DNA from: Daphnia carinata
Lineage: Eukaryota; Arthropoda; Branchiopoda; Diplostraca; Daphniidae
DNA: 64,000 nt
Assembly: GCF_022539665.2 (NCBI RefSeq)
Contig: NC_081339.1
Coordinates: 7,127,367-7,191,366 of the forward strand
Direction: 5' to 3'
In this document: piece by piece, positions 25,640-38,571 of the stretch
How positions within the stretch are numbered: position 1 is the stretch's first letter
Layout: every line of letters begins with the position of its first letter
Made by a program: the position numbers and the translations under genes
The notes under the pieces: generated by a model
The model's input: only the letters and a program-made list of their open reading frames with translations
The model's database searches: none
Told to the model about the DNA's origin: nothing

Positions 25640-26820
25640 TCTCGGTGATGGACGGCGATTACCGTTGCTCCAACGACGATCCACGATGTCCAGTGGTCCT
25701 CTTCGACGACGACAGAGCCCTCCCAAATATATGAAAAAAACATGATTAGACAATTAAACGTGTAAAAAAAATATACCTGAAACATCCAATGCGACGATCA
25801 CGCTGCTCCAGCGACGAACCTCGATGTCCAGCATCCTCTTCGATGGTGGTGGGGCCCTTCTAAACACATAAAAACTAAATAAAGTCATAGTTTAAACCCT
25901 AAGCCTTTCGGTTAAATACTTGATAATTTTGGGCGACGATACTAGCGACTCCGACGGCGAGCCTCGTTTTGTCGTCTTCGGCGATGATGGACATCTCCTA
26001 AATACATAAAAAAACATGATTAGATAATTAAACGAGTAAATCATATACCTGAAACATTTACGGCGACGATATCAGTGCTCCAGCGCCCTCTTCGGCGTCC
26101 AGTGTCCTCGTTGGTGATGGTGAGACACTCTTCGATACATAAAAAAAACGCGATTACTCCAATAAACATATTTTTAAAAAACCTTAATACCCGTGCCGAC
26201 AATCTCGTTGCTACAGCGATCATCCTCGATGCCCAACATCCTCTTCGATGGTGGTGAGACCCTCCTAAATAAATAAAGCAAAATAAATTCATAGTTCAAA
26301 CCCTAAGACTTTCAATTAAATATTTGACTATTTTAGGCGTCGATCCTGGTGGCTCCGACAGTGAACCTCGTCGTCCATTGCCCTCTTCGGTGGTGATGTT
26401 GACGATCCAAAATACATAAAAAAAAAAACGCGATTAGACACTCAAAATTGGTAAATAACACCTGACAATCCTTGGAGACTTCGACGGCGATCCCCGACGT
26501 CCACTAATCTTCCTCGGTGGTGTTGCCAGCCCTCCTAGACACAGATAAATACATAAAACATAGGGAAAAAAAACTTAAAATTTTTAAATACCTAGCAATT
26601 TTGGGCTAGGATACTGGCGGTGACCCTCGTTGTCCAACCGTCCTCTTCTTTGATGATGTGGCCCTTCTATATACATAAATAATAAAAATAAAAACATGGT
26701 TAGACGGTAAATTTGTAAATATATACCTCAGAATCTTGGGCGATATTCCAATGGCTGCGACGGCGATCCTCGTTGTCCAGTGTCCTCTTCGACCCCAGAG
26801 ATTGCCCTCCTAATTGTATA
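25640..26820 (-). repeat. Exon/intron-mimicking tandem array, right copy (about 9 units)
   Basis: Reverse-complement version of the left array with nine recognisable blocks (cores near 25690, 25840, 25970, 26090, 26230, 26370, 26510, 26630 and 26780). The block/spacer borders have the same AG and GT signals. The unit next to the outer flank (26740-26820) is closest to the first unit of the left array, so unit order is at least partly preserved. Confidence 0.75.
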
Positions 26821-28453
26821 GAAGCGAGAAAAAACACATTTTTTTGAATATTTGAACTGAAATAATTTTCGTCTTAATTTTAAGAGGCATCAGGTACACA
26901 AATTACAGTTACATTGGATAAAAAATTCTTGAAAAAGAAATTGGTTATTAATCATTAATTAATGATCAGGAGGTTGTTTGGATTAGCAGTAAATGTGTAA
27001 ATTGTGTAAAATTGTCGAAACGTACAATTGTTTGTACAAAAATGGTTTGCGAACGACGACTACTGTAAATAATTGCAGAAAACAGTGAAAGAAAATGGCT
27101 GAGATAGTGTTGTGCAAAAGTAACGAAGTGAGGTGGACTACGCTTAAGCCTTACTTAAAGTAGCTTTAATCTTAACTAAAGAACTACTTATCCTTAACTT
27201 AATGCACGTTTTCTATTTTATCTAGACTTATGTTACTACCCAACAAAATACGGTCTGACATGTGCAACTAAACAAAACCCGTGCAGAGGCAAACCCAGTG
27301 CTGATGCAGTTCTTTTTGAAGTGCGTGATTGGTGTATCGACAAATGGCAAAAGATATCCAGCTTGTGAACGGAAACTACAACCCCACGTGTGGAAATTGT
27401 GTGAATCACTACACCAGAATTAAGAGCGAGAGATCTACACTAGTGCATGTCGTGCAGGTGAATGGGCTACTGAGAAAATGCAAAACGGGGTTTTGATTTT
27501 TTGTTTTCCAATTGCCTAAGGTTATTCATCTTTTCTACCTCATTGCATCTATTTGGTCAAATGAGGGGGAATGGACATATTCTCGATCTCCACATGCAAA
27601 TAAAAAAAAATTTCCTTCCGCAGCTGTTGACCTTCAGAATTATGTTTCTCTACCCTACACTTTTCTTCCGGCAAAGTCAAGATGTCGCACGTGTCTGCGA
27701 GTATTTAAGGCGGTAGCCAAATCAAAAATTTCGCAGTTGCACAAGGTTCTTCCACTGCACCTGTTCTACCTTTCCAATGTCGTCGTCGGATGCTTCGCCT
27801 GTCTGGTAAATAGATTCTTTCAGTCTTTTTCTATATTGTCTTAATCTTTTTCTATATTGTCTTATTGCGAACCACACGTCACTGTCTGCTTTGTGTGATT
27901 GTTGTTTCCTATTTTTCTGCATAATCTAATCTTGTCATGCTTTGTTACTTCATTCTTTTTTGGATTCTACCGAAATGTGTGACGTGAAGATCTTTGATGT
28001 AACTGAAGGGAGTGTTTCCTGAACAATTGCTGGTCACACTGCCGTAAACGCGTCACTATCACTGGGTAACGCTAAATTGTTATAAGCTGAACTATTATAG
28101 GTATTATTAATTATTAAGATACTGTTATACATACATGTAGATGCGTATCCTTTGAGATGTGATTGATGGGTTTTTCAAGGGTTTGTAATAATAATCTACT
28201 AGATGTTGCCGCTGTGCAGGTGCGTTGTAGACTGCAGAGGTTAACTGGTCCGAAACAAACTAGTTGACTAGCGTCGGTTGAAAAATTGGGTTCTACATGA
28301 GAGTGGATCGGTGATAATAACATGTAAAATTTTTCAATGTGTATTATGATTATTTACTTACGTTGTGAAATTCTGATTATTATTGCATTATATTTCCACG
28401 GTTGATAAAGCCCTTTTCATTTTCGCTCGTGATGTCAAGGTACGTGGAAATTA

Positions 28454-29574
28454 TTAAATGCTGATACTGGTTCTGCAATTTTGGTCTGTAACTGAAAATG
28501 GTATTTTGTTAATTGAAATAAATAAAGTATAATATATCATACTTGATAACAGAAGAAATATCACAGTTGCAGCAATTTTTACAAATACACAACGATATAA
28601 CAAATGCAAAGCTTGCATGTTAGGACAAATATATGAATATGCATCTTTAATTTACCCGTATGGTCTACGTTTGCGTTTCGCGGGAATGTCCGAAGAGAAA
28701 CATGTGGCAATTTGCAAATTTGCTGTGGTTTAAACGAAAAGAAACAATGGTGTATATTTCGGTTGCTTTTAACGGTAACTTTAGCTCAATTTTAAGACGT
28801 TTACCGCAATTGTTATGGATTAATTAATTTAGGTGGTATTACCTGCGAATATGATTGAATATATGATGAAAGGGATGGTTCATCGGGGATGATATTAGCA
28901 ATTCTGATGGGCTGGCTGGACAAGGAGCCGCACGGTTCTTGCACTTCGTACAGCAATGCTTCTGCTAGTGTTAGGTTTCGGAACATCGAATACCGACCGC
29001 TAGGATCAATTGCCTAAAAGCATACGTCATTTGTCAGCATAGCGGTCACAAAAGTCCCCTGTCTTATTAATAACATTGGAATGTCCAATAAAGTTTGTGT
29101 CATTGAACTTCCCTCGGGTTTCCTTTTTTAAAAGGATCTCGGATAAATTAAAGCTCTAGGCTGTTCAGCTACTTTCAACGTCTGTTAGCGACCTTGGAGT
29201 GACTCTTTAACATAAGACAATTCAATCAATTTCCCAAGGTAATTAAAGCACAGTTCCAGAAAACAGATCTTCTAAGGAGAAAGTTGAAGACAAATCGAAA
29301 AGTGATTACGTTTTCGAAATTATGCATCCACGTTAGCAAATAAAAATTACCATTTGACATTATGAGTACGTTCGACTTGGTTGTCACTCGAATCATCAAT
29401 CTGGAATTCGTTAGGCAATTCACTTTCTTGTTTGGATAATCTACCAAAGTGAAGTCGACTTTTCCGGGGAATATATGGAATGCCAGCGTAAAGATTTTTC
29501 CAAGAAAAAAACACGATATCTACCAGGCTATTGACAACGAACTTGGCGAAAAATAGTGCAGCTTTTTCGGACAT
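28454..29574 (-). CDS. Unrecognised four-exon protein
   Basis: Exons 29574-29351, 28999-28843, 28722-28656 and 28491-28454 join with matching phases into 161 codons plus stop. The start ATG opens a frame with a hydrophobic stretch near residues 6-25 (FFAKFVVNSLVDIVFF), which could be a membrane anchor or signal anchor. A polar middle (SKQESELPNEFQIDDSSD) and a domain I do not recognise (GRYSMFRNLTLAEALLYEV) follow. The intron 1 acceptor was chosen at 29000-29001 because the first AG upstream gives a stop. It is divergent from the sulfotransferase, with a 761-bp shared upstream region. The 3' end stops almost exactly where the large inverted repeat begins, so the last exon could be new or truncated. 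I do not know its function. Confidence 0.45.
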
Positions 29575-30335
29575 TTGCCCAGCTATTTTGAATTTAAATT
29601 CCCGTTATTGGGTTAATATTAAACCGAATTGATAAAAATAAAAGTTCCGAAACAATAATGGGATTTCGCAGAAATAAACTATTCGAAATTTCGTAGAATA
29701 ATATAAAAATAAGGCCACTGGGAAAAGGCGTTTCCTTTTTGAGGTAGTACAGCTATTGGTTGTGCGCTATTTTCGGCAGCGACTATCGTTGCCATAAACT
29801 CCCCATGCCGTCATCCCGATCCTGCTCTTCTTCAGGGAGAAGGGGACTTTACTTAACATTTCCGGGAGTTATAAATTCTTTAAAAATCAAAACGCGTTCA
29901 CACACCCCAATCACCAAGTCGCATTAGAACATGATTGCGGAAAACTGATCCAGGAACGTTTTAGACATCTGCTTGATTGCGGAATGGTTAGTATTGTTAG
30001 TTGTTATTAGTAGTAGTTATTGTGAGTTGTCTAATAACGACAGTGTTATTACTCAAACTGACGATTCTTTGACGATTGTTTTTAGTCAATTTCTTTTAAG
30101 CTAAAATATGAGTTAAAAAAAAAACGAATGATTGCCGTGGGGCACCCATGGAAAAAGCTGAGAACGGATACTTCTTGTTCCGGACTTGCTGGCTAAATGA
30201 TCGATACTTAGAAACGAGATACGGCTGACACTGGCCTATCTATATCAGAATTGTTTTAAGGTATACCATTAAGAATTAAGAGACAAATTGACAGTGAGTC
30301 GCGAGCTGTCAGGTAGTTGAGTCGCAAGTAGAAAC

Positions 30336-31738
30336 ATGTCTCTGTCCAACGGCAACAACTTGAAGCAGCTCCAACTCAGAGTCCAATTTTATAGCATGCC
30401 TCAAAATGAGTGGAAAAAACTACGACCCCATTTCCCTGGCTACACGTCTGGACTGGTGAGAAGCGAGCCGGGCAAATTCGTCATGAATCCGTTGTACGGA
30501 TTCCACGCGGAAAAGCTGTATCACATGCAGCCGCGCAGTGACGACGTCTGGTTGCTCGGTTTCCCCAAATGTGGTAGGAAAATTATTTATTAAAATGCGA
30601 CGAGAAATTGATCAAGTTAATGGCATTTAGGTACGACTTGGACGTCCGAACTCATCTGGCTGTTGATGAACGATTGCGACACGGCGAGAGCAAGCGGGAC
30701 GCACCTCATTTTTCGAACGCCGTGTATCGAGTACGTCAAACACGTCGCGTTTATTTCCTATGGTAATGTTGAATTTCTTTGTTGTAGGCTACCCTTCTTG
30801 ACATCGGAAATTGAACTATCACCCCAAATGATGAACCTGCTAAACTCAATCGAAAAAATGGAGTCTCCGCGAGTACTCAAAAGTCACTTGCCTTTTTACT
30901 TGCTCCACCCGGATTTACTCGAGACATCCAAAGTAAGTCCTCTTTAAACGACAGTTTGGTAACCAAAGCCTTAACGTATAACGTCCGATTAGGTGGTTTA
31001 TATAGCGCGCAATCCCAAAGATGTAATCGTCTCGTTTTATCATCACACGAAGTTGGTGAAACGACATAACTTTCAGGGGACCTTGGAGCAATTCGCGGAA
31101 TATTTTTTGGAAGATGAAAGTAGGTTACGCATTGAATTTTCTTTTCAATCGCTACGGAAAATTAATTTTTTTTATTCGCTTTCGTGTATGATAACACAAG
31201 TATTGTGCTCGCCATATTTCCCTCATGTATTGGACGCTTGGTCGAAACGACATCACCCCCATATGCATTTCATGTTCTTCGAAGATTTGAAAAGGGTAAC
31301 AATCATAGCCATGTGACCCAATCAATTTCCAAAATCTTTATCACACTTGTCAGGATTTACGAGGCGAAATAGAAAAGGTAGCAGATTTTCTAGGCCAAAC
31401 TCCCAGCGATGAACAACTAACAAAGATAACGAACCATTTGCGTTTCGAAAATCTCAGGCACAACGATTCGGTCAATAACGAATTGGGTAAACGGACTGGT
31501 TTCATGAACAAGGATGGAAACTTCATGCGAAAAGGTATCCTCCATCTATCAACTTGTACGCATTGGGTAATTGTTGTAGCAGTTACATTTTGTTTCTTTA
31601 ATCACGAAACCAGGAAAAACCGGAGACTGGAAAAATCATTTCAGCCCAGAATTGAACTCCAAGATTGATAAATGGATTGAAAAGAATTTGAAGGGAAGCG
31701 ATCTGTCATTCATCACTGAATTGGACCAGCAAGACTAA
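30336..31738 (+). CDS. Cytosolic sulfotransferase (SULT-type)
   Basis: Transfers sulfate from PAPS to small hydroxyl or amine substrates. Seven exons (30336-30573, 30631-30730, 30788-30932, 30993-31119, 31201-31295, 31354-31534, 31614-31738) give 336 aa with all phases consistent, slightly longer than the usual 290-320 aa. The PAPS-binding motifs are present: GFPKCGTTWT (5'-phosphosulfate loop), RNPKDVIVSFYHH (3'-phosphate region) and RKGKTGDWKNHF. KSHLPF carries the catalytic His. There is no signal peptide, so it is likely cytosolic. The substrate cannot be told from sequence. Arthropod SULTs of this type act on phenols, amines, retinoids or ecdysteroid-like compounds (family knowledge). 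Confidence 0.93.
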
Positions 31739-34197
31739 TTTATTAAAAAAATTAGTGATGAAATTAGATTCAATCTCCTTTAAATACTTGTAATCATGCT
31801 TAACATTTAAGCTAAGAATCTGTAATCTCTTTTCTTTCAGAATTTTTGAAAAAGTACAAATTATATTATATCAGTAAATATGTGGTGTTTTTTTTTGTTT
31901 GTTACCAAATGAACGTCTTACTCATTGAAATAATAATGCGTTAACAATTACCCATGCTACGTAATCCAGCTGTTGGATTGTCTCCGGCAATCCCTTACGA
32001 TTCTTTCTCCTAATCATTTCAGATTGTCGTTTGCCATACCCCAAATAACTGACTGTCACAAGGTTATGAAACATATAGAACAATTAAAATCGATAGAATT
32101 TTAATCCACCATTGTCTTTCAAAAATTCTTTTTTATCTTCTTTAAAAAATATGGATCTTTAAATTAACATTTATAGTTCTTATTAAAAGGGAGTCACCAG
32201 TAAATGGACGTAATCGAAACCGTTTTTGAACGATAGTTTGTGTAACGGGTGGCACAGAGCACTTAAGTCTGTTAGTTTCAAGATAGCCGCTTCAACTTCC
32301 CAACGGATTTCAGTTCTTACATGTAACGCCCACACTGACCCCGTTACTTCTCAGAAAAAAGGATCTTAACCAGTTTACTTTCGTAACGCACAATGATTTA
32401 ATATAAGCCAGAAGAATTTTCCCATCCGAGATTTCCTTACTCGATATTGTTGTCGATTACCAGTATGGTCTTAGACCTGTTTCTAAATGCACATGTTATA
32501 ATTCGTACGAAAGAAATGGGCGTGGCAAAAAAAACAGCAAATGCACAAAAAAAACAGTTTGTCCCCTAGCCTTCTCAATTGATTCCAAGTTTTCTGTGTT
32601 TCTACGCCGACACAAAAAAAAATGGGAACAATCGCCCTTCAACAGTGTGCTGTACAATTAATGTCAAAACAGGGGAAAAGATCTCTTGCAAAAAAGGTAG
32701 GAATACGTTTGTGGGAAATGGCAGGGCGGACGAGTAACATACCTCACAAGATGTCTGGTTATTCCTGACCAAATCCCTGCATCCATAAAGCATCAGACGA
32801 GTCTTGAAATCTCGACAACACAAATCATGACACAAATAATCACGTTAAAAAAAAACTTGGTTTCACAGTACGCAATGTCCTTCACACGATGATGTCGACG
32901 TGTCTGGAGCTCCTTTTCTTTGTTCGCTTTGGGCTGCACGTTGTCAATGTCAAACTATCAACGGTCGCAATAACACGTTGCCAGTTATTGCGTAATTAAA
33001 TTAAATATATTTTTTTCTTTTTCAAAAAATTATGTGGTGGTCACTGCATATTTCTTTCTTATCATTTAGATCCAAAATAGCTCAGGTAATTTATCTAGCC
33101 CATGAGCTAATAAATTAAGTGTAATTGAAGCTAAGCTTCTTCACATGCTCGCCATGTCCCTAAACCTTACGTAAGTGTAAAAGGCTTATATCTTATTCCT
33201 TCAACTCTAATTACACTTGCATTTTCATTAGGTATGAGATCTACACTCCAACGGACGTGCTGCAACTGGACACGCTCATGAAAATGATTGACGAAAGATA
33301 CTAGACTGGATGTTAGCACAAATCGTACACCACGTAAGATGTATCTATTAGTCTTTGACTATCTCTTGTAGCTTAACTTTTTACTGATTCTATTTGGGAT
33401 AAAAAAACAACAGGAAATCGATTTGACCACTTCTTTTGATCCTCAATTATATTCAAGAAGCATAAATATTGACGTTACCGTACCTGTAATGGTTGGATAG
33501 CTAAATGGAGATAGTTTTCCTGGAACTAATTAAAGAATTCGCGTCAGAGGGCAGCAACTTCTGATGCGTCCAACTCTGGTAGTAAGTTAGAAATCACTTC
33601 TAAATTTATGAGACACTCCAGAGTATGGCTGTCTCTGCCGAACGTGAAGAGGGATGTTTCTGTTAAAATCCTTGTCTATTTCCTGCAAGGAGTACCGCAT
33701 CTGTAATCGACCAAATGAATTCCAATTAGAACAGTAATCATGGCAAACACGTTATTTTCAAAGGCTCGATGATCTCCTCGTCTCAAAGTTATCGTTTGAA
33801 GGGCCCAACGTACGACAGGTGTTACGTTGACATCAGCTGATCGTTACCTGCAGCTATAAAAGGTTATTACCATGAAATTTTGAAACACAATCTAAAGTCC
33901 TTTGGATTGTCCTTCTCCATCTTGAACTTCTTCACAATCTTCTACACTCTGGGTTACCCAACTGCAGATGCAGATTGCCATGCCAACTTGTTATTGTGTG
34001 CCTTTCCTAGTTGAATTAGAGTTATCGGTGCATCTGATACAATCTGCTGAATGAAGGCATGCTTGGCTTTGCAAGACGTTGTAATAAATACAAAACTTTA
34101 CCATTAATTTTGCATTTGCTTTCAATTAGTTACGTCAAAAACCTCTTGCTCTCGAATAATAAATTTAATGTATTTACCGGTTAAGCAGATAGAAATC
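31739..34197. other. Intergenic, only weak coding-like fragments
   Basis: No gene can be supported. Weak items are a split 33-codon frame at about 33140-33304 (+; MLAMSLNLT joined across a GTAAGT...TTAG gap to YEIYTPTDVLQLDTLMKM and a stop), a minus-strand stretch 33552-33850 with natural-looking but frame-broken readings (LECLINLEVISNLLPELDA before a stop), and a cysteine-containing minus ORF at 32602-32835 with a donor-like site. They may be remnants of a decayed gene. Confidence 0.4.
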
Positions 34198-35534
34198 TTA
34201 TAATTTTTTGGCTTGTAGAGGTTCCGGAGTAAGAGCCTGACGAGCTGCTTCCGACATAAATGCGTAAACTCTATTGTTGTACGATCCGGCTCGCTTCCGT
34301 TGTTGTGCTGAATGTAGCTGCGCTGAATCGGAAATATGTTGTTTTGGGACTTGGGTTGGCATCGGAGGAGCCATGACATACTGACGGGGCCTGAATTAAA
34401 TGTAATAATTGCATCTTAGTACTCTGCATCAAAGTACATTTCTTTAGTATTACCGATGGACAATTGGCGTAGGAAATGACGAAAGAGCATTCTTCGGAGT
34501 CGCCGCGGTGACACTTGGTCGAGCCACTGCTGCCGGTGTAGAAGAGTAGGAAGGAAAGTAGGCTGGCGTTTCGACGTTTAAAAACTGGTGGGGTACTCGA
34601 GATTTATAGGGCTGATGTTGCTGGGTGGGCACGTAGCGCTGGCGTATTGGACCCGGACGATCTGGTGGATTCGTTGGAACTCCTGGAACTTTCTGCTGCC
34701 ACGAAATCATGTTGCGATCGTCCGAAGCCCTATCACCTGTAGATGGAGTTGGGGCACTTCTCTTTTTAGGATCTGCCTGATGGTTCCTACTATATTGGTA
34801 TAAATCAGGAGCCACTGACCTATTCAAAAAATAACAACCAAATGACGCGAAACATGTGCATTTGAAATAAAGCAAAATGACCTGCGTTCTTTCGCCAACA
34901 TATTTTCCAATTCTTGAATTTTCAGCTTGAGTGTCATGTTCTCCTCCTTAGTGTCTTGTACTTCAGATCTGTATTTTTGCACCTGACTGTATAAAAATTG
35001 CAATGACTTAGCAATATTAAGGACGGGAAGATAAAGAAAACTAGCTTGCCTTTGTAGGTCTGTTGTGGTTCGTTGCCACTGGGTAGTTTGAGCAGCCACC
35101 TGTTTTTGCTGTAGGAAAAGGTTTACATTTCAAAATTGCTCATAATGCAGCAGTAAAATATTACCTGTTCAGTTTGGCGTTTTAGCAGTTGATCTCGATG
35201 ATTCCTTTGGAAATCGTAAACTTTAAGGAATCTTTTCAGATGATCTAACGGATCGCGAAAAAAGTCTTCGACTGCCGATGGGATGGATTCGTCGAGTGGT
35301 ACTGCATTGTAATTTTGACTTTTGCATGGTTTGCAATCTCTGTTGATACCTTTACACAATGGGGACTATATGGTTTCCATTGACAATAAATACCCATGAG
35401 GAAAAACTGATTTTACATGATTTTGATGAATTGCAGTCGGAACACTGAATACGGGCGCATGATGTGAGGACGAACAGTGTGTTGGGGCTCGAGTACGGTT
35501 GCTTGAAACAGTCGTTGCAGTGTATCCAATCCAT
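34198..35534 (-). CDS. RNF212: RNF212/Zip3-like meiotic RING protein
   Basis: Members of the Zip3/RNF212 family mark crossover sites on the synaptonemal complex and act in SUMO/ubiquitin signalling. Six exons (35534-35417, 35349-35165, 35108-35050, 34986-34882, 34819-34454, 34390-34198) give 341 aa. The N-terminus MDWIHCNDCFKQP and LTSCARIQCSDC, followed by DCKPCK, has the family's short divergent RING. A long helical region (KVYDFQRNHRDQLLKRQTEQ, then EENMTLKLKIQELENMLAKE) is a predicted coiled coil. The C-terminal 180 residues are Ser/Pro/Gln-rich, as in the family. Intron 3 appears to be GC-AG. The usual RING histidine position reads Arg (SCARI), seen only in diverged members. The gene is divergent from UTP6 across 475 bp. 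Whether it is nearest to RNF212, RNF212B or fly Vilya/Narya cannot be settled here. Confidence 0.8.
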
Positions 35535-36009
35535 TATTCATACTTTCTATTGTCGATCTGAACCTCTGAAGAACGATATCAGGAAGAACGAATCACGAGT
35601 TAGTCAACAGTAAAGAAGTCACCAACAAAAGCTTGAAATCGAAAGCCAAAAGCCAAAGTTCGAATGGCCGTAGCAGAACACTAGAAACAGACAGTCACGT
35701 TGTCGTTTCATCTATCCACATTGCCGCCAACAATACTATGTTTTGTAAATAGAAGGCTAGGCAGTTACTTTACATCAATCTTTAAGACGTGATGTGATAA
35801 ACTAGAATTTTTCCCTTTAAATTTTTTCATCACGAAGCAAGATTTATCCTAACAGTTTGCTTTTATTCACAAAGATGGAGTTGAGAAATTTTATTAATGC
35901 TAGCAGACAACAAAAGCAAGCACACGTGTTTGACGTTTTCAAGTGATTGGTTGTGCCGGTTCTGTTTGAAATTAACTTTGTATTAATAAACTAAATAACA
36001 TTTTGAATC
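35535..36009. promoter_or_regulatory. Bidirectional promoter region RNF212-like / UTP6
   Basis: 475 bp separate the two divergent start codons. The stretch contains no ORF chain, no simple repeats and no clear TATA box. Both genes probably start transcription here. The compact head-to-head layout suggests a shared nucleosome-free promoter (inference). Confidence 0.5.
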
Positions 36010-38571
36010 ATGGCGGAATTTGTGGACTTGAAACTCGAGGAGATGCTCCCTGAGTTGGAGCAAATGCAAAGAGTGGAACTATTTACTGAACAAGAAATTA
36101 AGTAAGAAACTTCATAACTTATGATTTTGTTTTTGCCATTGCTCAAAACTGCTGTTCTTTAATGCTAGAGCGGTTGTGAAAAAGCGTCGAGATTTCGAAT
36201 ATAAACTCCAAAAGCATACTAAAGTGAAAGAAGACTACCTAAAGTATATACAGTATGAAATAAACTTACTGATGCTCATTCGCTTAAGACGAAATGTAAG
36301 GCAGCATAGTTTTTATGAATTGTATCAGATATTAAAATTTTTCATTTTACTCTAGAAAATTGGTTGTCAGTTCAAGAAACCTGAAATAGATCATGCCATT
36401 GGCAACCGAATCAACAAAATGTTTATGTATGCCACTGCACGTTTCCCAAGTGATTTGAAAATTTGGTTGTCACACATTGAGTTTTGCAAACGGATGGTAA
36501 CTTGAAATAATGATTTTTCAGTAAGACCTTAGCCCTACTTTTTTTTTTTAACTAAAAAAATTAAGCGCTGGACAAGCAGCATTACCAGAATATTTGTCCG
36601 CTTGTTGGCTGTCAAAAGTAATGAGCCTTCACTGTGGATCATGGCTGCAAAATGGGAGTTTGAAGAGAACGGATCAGCGGCTAATGGCAGAGGCTTGCTT
36701 CTGAGGGCGTTAAGGTTTCACCCTGAAAGCATTCAGCTGTACACTGAGGTAATACATTTACAGCCTTATTTTTAAACAATACAACAAATTTCTAATAATT
36801 TTAACTACAGGCTTTTCGTCTCGAGCTTCTTGAAGCAGACCGTCTACGAAAACGGAGGCAAGTTCTCGGTCTTAGCTGTGAACCAGACTTACCTGACAAT
36901 GAGGAAGCTACAGATAATATTTTGGATGGAAGACTTGCTGTTATTTTTTACAACGATGCCAAGAAAGCCGTGAAATCAGCCGCCGATCTTCTTCCATTCC
37001 TTACAGTAGCCAAAGAATTTGATTTCACTGGCGAACTTCAAGCAACCATCTTTAGGTAACAGGTCTTTCGGTACGTTTGTGCATTCTATAATTATCAAGA
37101 ATGCAATTTTTAGAGACATGCAAGTCGAGCACAGCGAAGATGAAATAACCTGGGATACCATAGCTAGGCACGCGCTTGAAAAAGACCCTAATGACAAACA
37201 AATGAAGCTGAACGATAGGATAGAGTAAGTGAATTTAAACAGGTTTTACACTCGAAGCAATTCTCAAATGCTAATACAATATTATCAAGGCTCTGCTGTT
37301 CCACGTACGAGGAAGCCATCGAACGCATCGACACACCCAAAATGTTTCAACTTTACGTCGACACGCTCTTTGTTTTGCGCGAAAATGACATCATCCGGCC
37401 GAAAATCCGTCAGCGAATTCACCACGTCTGTTATCGCGCGCTCATCAATAAAAAATTATCGGATCAGCAACTGATTGACTGGGTATGATGGAAGAACAAA
37501 TATTTTTACAACACGGCATTAAGCATTTTTTATTATTGCTATTCCAAATGGCGCCGATGACAGACCAATATGCTGGAAAGCGATCAATTCTCCGGCTACC
37601 AATTGAAAACGGTGTTGATTGAGGGCGTGAAGCAATTTCCCAAGAACGCCACCTTATGGACGAAAGCATTAAAAGCCGTACTTGAGCAGAAGGAAGAAGA
37701 ACCTCTCTTCTTAATTGACACTGGAATAGCCGACGAACCGGAACCGGCTGCTGATGAAGAAGCAACAGCTGTTTTGATTGAACTTCCGGCCGTTTTCTGG
37801 GAAGCAATCAAAGCCCTTGGATCTACATCCGATTCGATTGCCGTTTGGGAAACGGCAATCGAACATTTCGAAGCGCTCAGCAATCAAAATAGCATAGCTT
37901 TTCAAACAGTAGAAGATCTTTATCAAAAAGCTATTAGTGTAGAGCCCCCAGTTGGAAACCATTTCAAACCTCTGTATCTTAACTGGATTGCCACTCGCAA
38001 AGGTTTGTCTTGTATTTGCAATGGTGTTGAATGATTCACATTTGATGACATTGTTTTGTTTTGTAGGACGAGAAGAAGCGCAGAAACTGTATCAATCTCA
38101 GGCTTCACTGCCACCTTTAGTGCTGGACTTCCACTACAAGATTATCGATTTGGAATTGAAAGAGACTCACCCCAAGTTGGAATTCATTCGGCAGGTTTAC
38201 GAGAAAGCTATCATGCAATTCGGCCAGAAGGATAAAGGTAATTGAATTCCTAAATTGAAAGTAAAATGACAATTTTTTATTTACACAACATGTAAAACGT
38301 TATATTCCAAATGATGGGTTGGGGGATAGGGAGGAGGAAATGGAGTTACAAAGCCATCACATGAGATCCGTTTACATGTCGAATTCTTTCGTTTCATCTT
38401 TAATTCTTTTTCTAATCGATAGAAATCTGGCTTCGTTTCATCCGATTTGAATTGGAACACGGAGATCCGACTCGCGTCGGCAATTTGCATCATCGGGCCA
38501 AGATGACACTGGATCGCGCACTAGCCGATGACTTTCTGTTCCAGTACACGCTGTTCCAGCTGCAGGCTTAA
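36010..38571 (+). CDS. UTP6: U3 snoRNA-associated protein 6 (small-subunit processome)
   Basis: UTP6 is a HAT-repeat component of the UTP-B module of the SSU processome, acting in nucleolar 18S rRNA maturation. Ten exons (36010-36101, 36169-36295, 36356-36496, 36566-36748, 36811-37055, 37114-37224, 37290-37482, 37564-38002, 38067-38237, 38423-38571) make 616 aa, against about 600 in vertebrates. The N-terminus MAEFVDLKLEEMLPELEQM is the conserved UTP6 start. HAT repeats begin near residue 90 (ARFPSDLKIWLSHIEFCKRM, RFHPESIQLYTEAFRLELLE) and reappear at the C-terminus (KEIWLRFIRFELEHGDP, here read as EIWLRFIRFE). The middle acidic segment is family-typical. The frame is intact throughout. Confidence 0.93.

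Larger units (their letters stand above)
22925..28435 (-). repeat. Right arm of giant imperfect inverted repeat
   Basis: Reverse-complement partner of 15755-22090. Similarity runs outward to about 28435, just short of the stop codon of the unrecognised gene at 28454. The arms are clearly diverged by substitutions and indels, so this is an old structure and not an assembly duplicate. Pairwise midpoints for the inner matches cluster near 22508, and shift to about 22085 for the outer matches because of the extra units in the left arm. Confidence 0.85.

Noticed and set aside
15755-28435. Terminal inverted repeats of a DNA transposon
   Set aside because: No transposase-like frame and no target-site duplication were seen, and the repeats are the whole element, not just its ends.
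32602-32835. Cys-rich minus ORF as an insulin-like or growth-factor peptide
   Set aside because: Cysteine spacing does not fit insulin A-chain or cystine-knot patterns, and there is no signal peptide.
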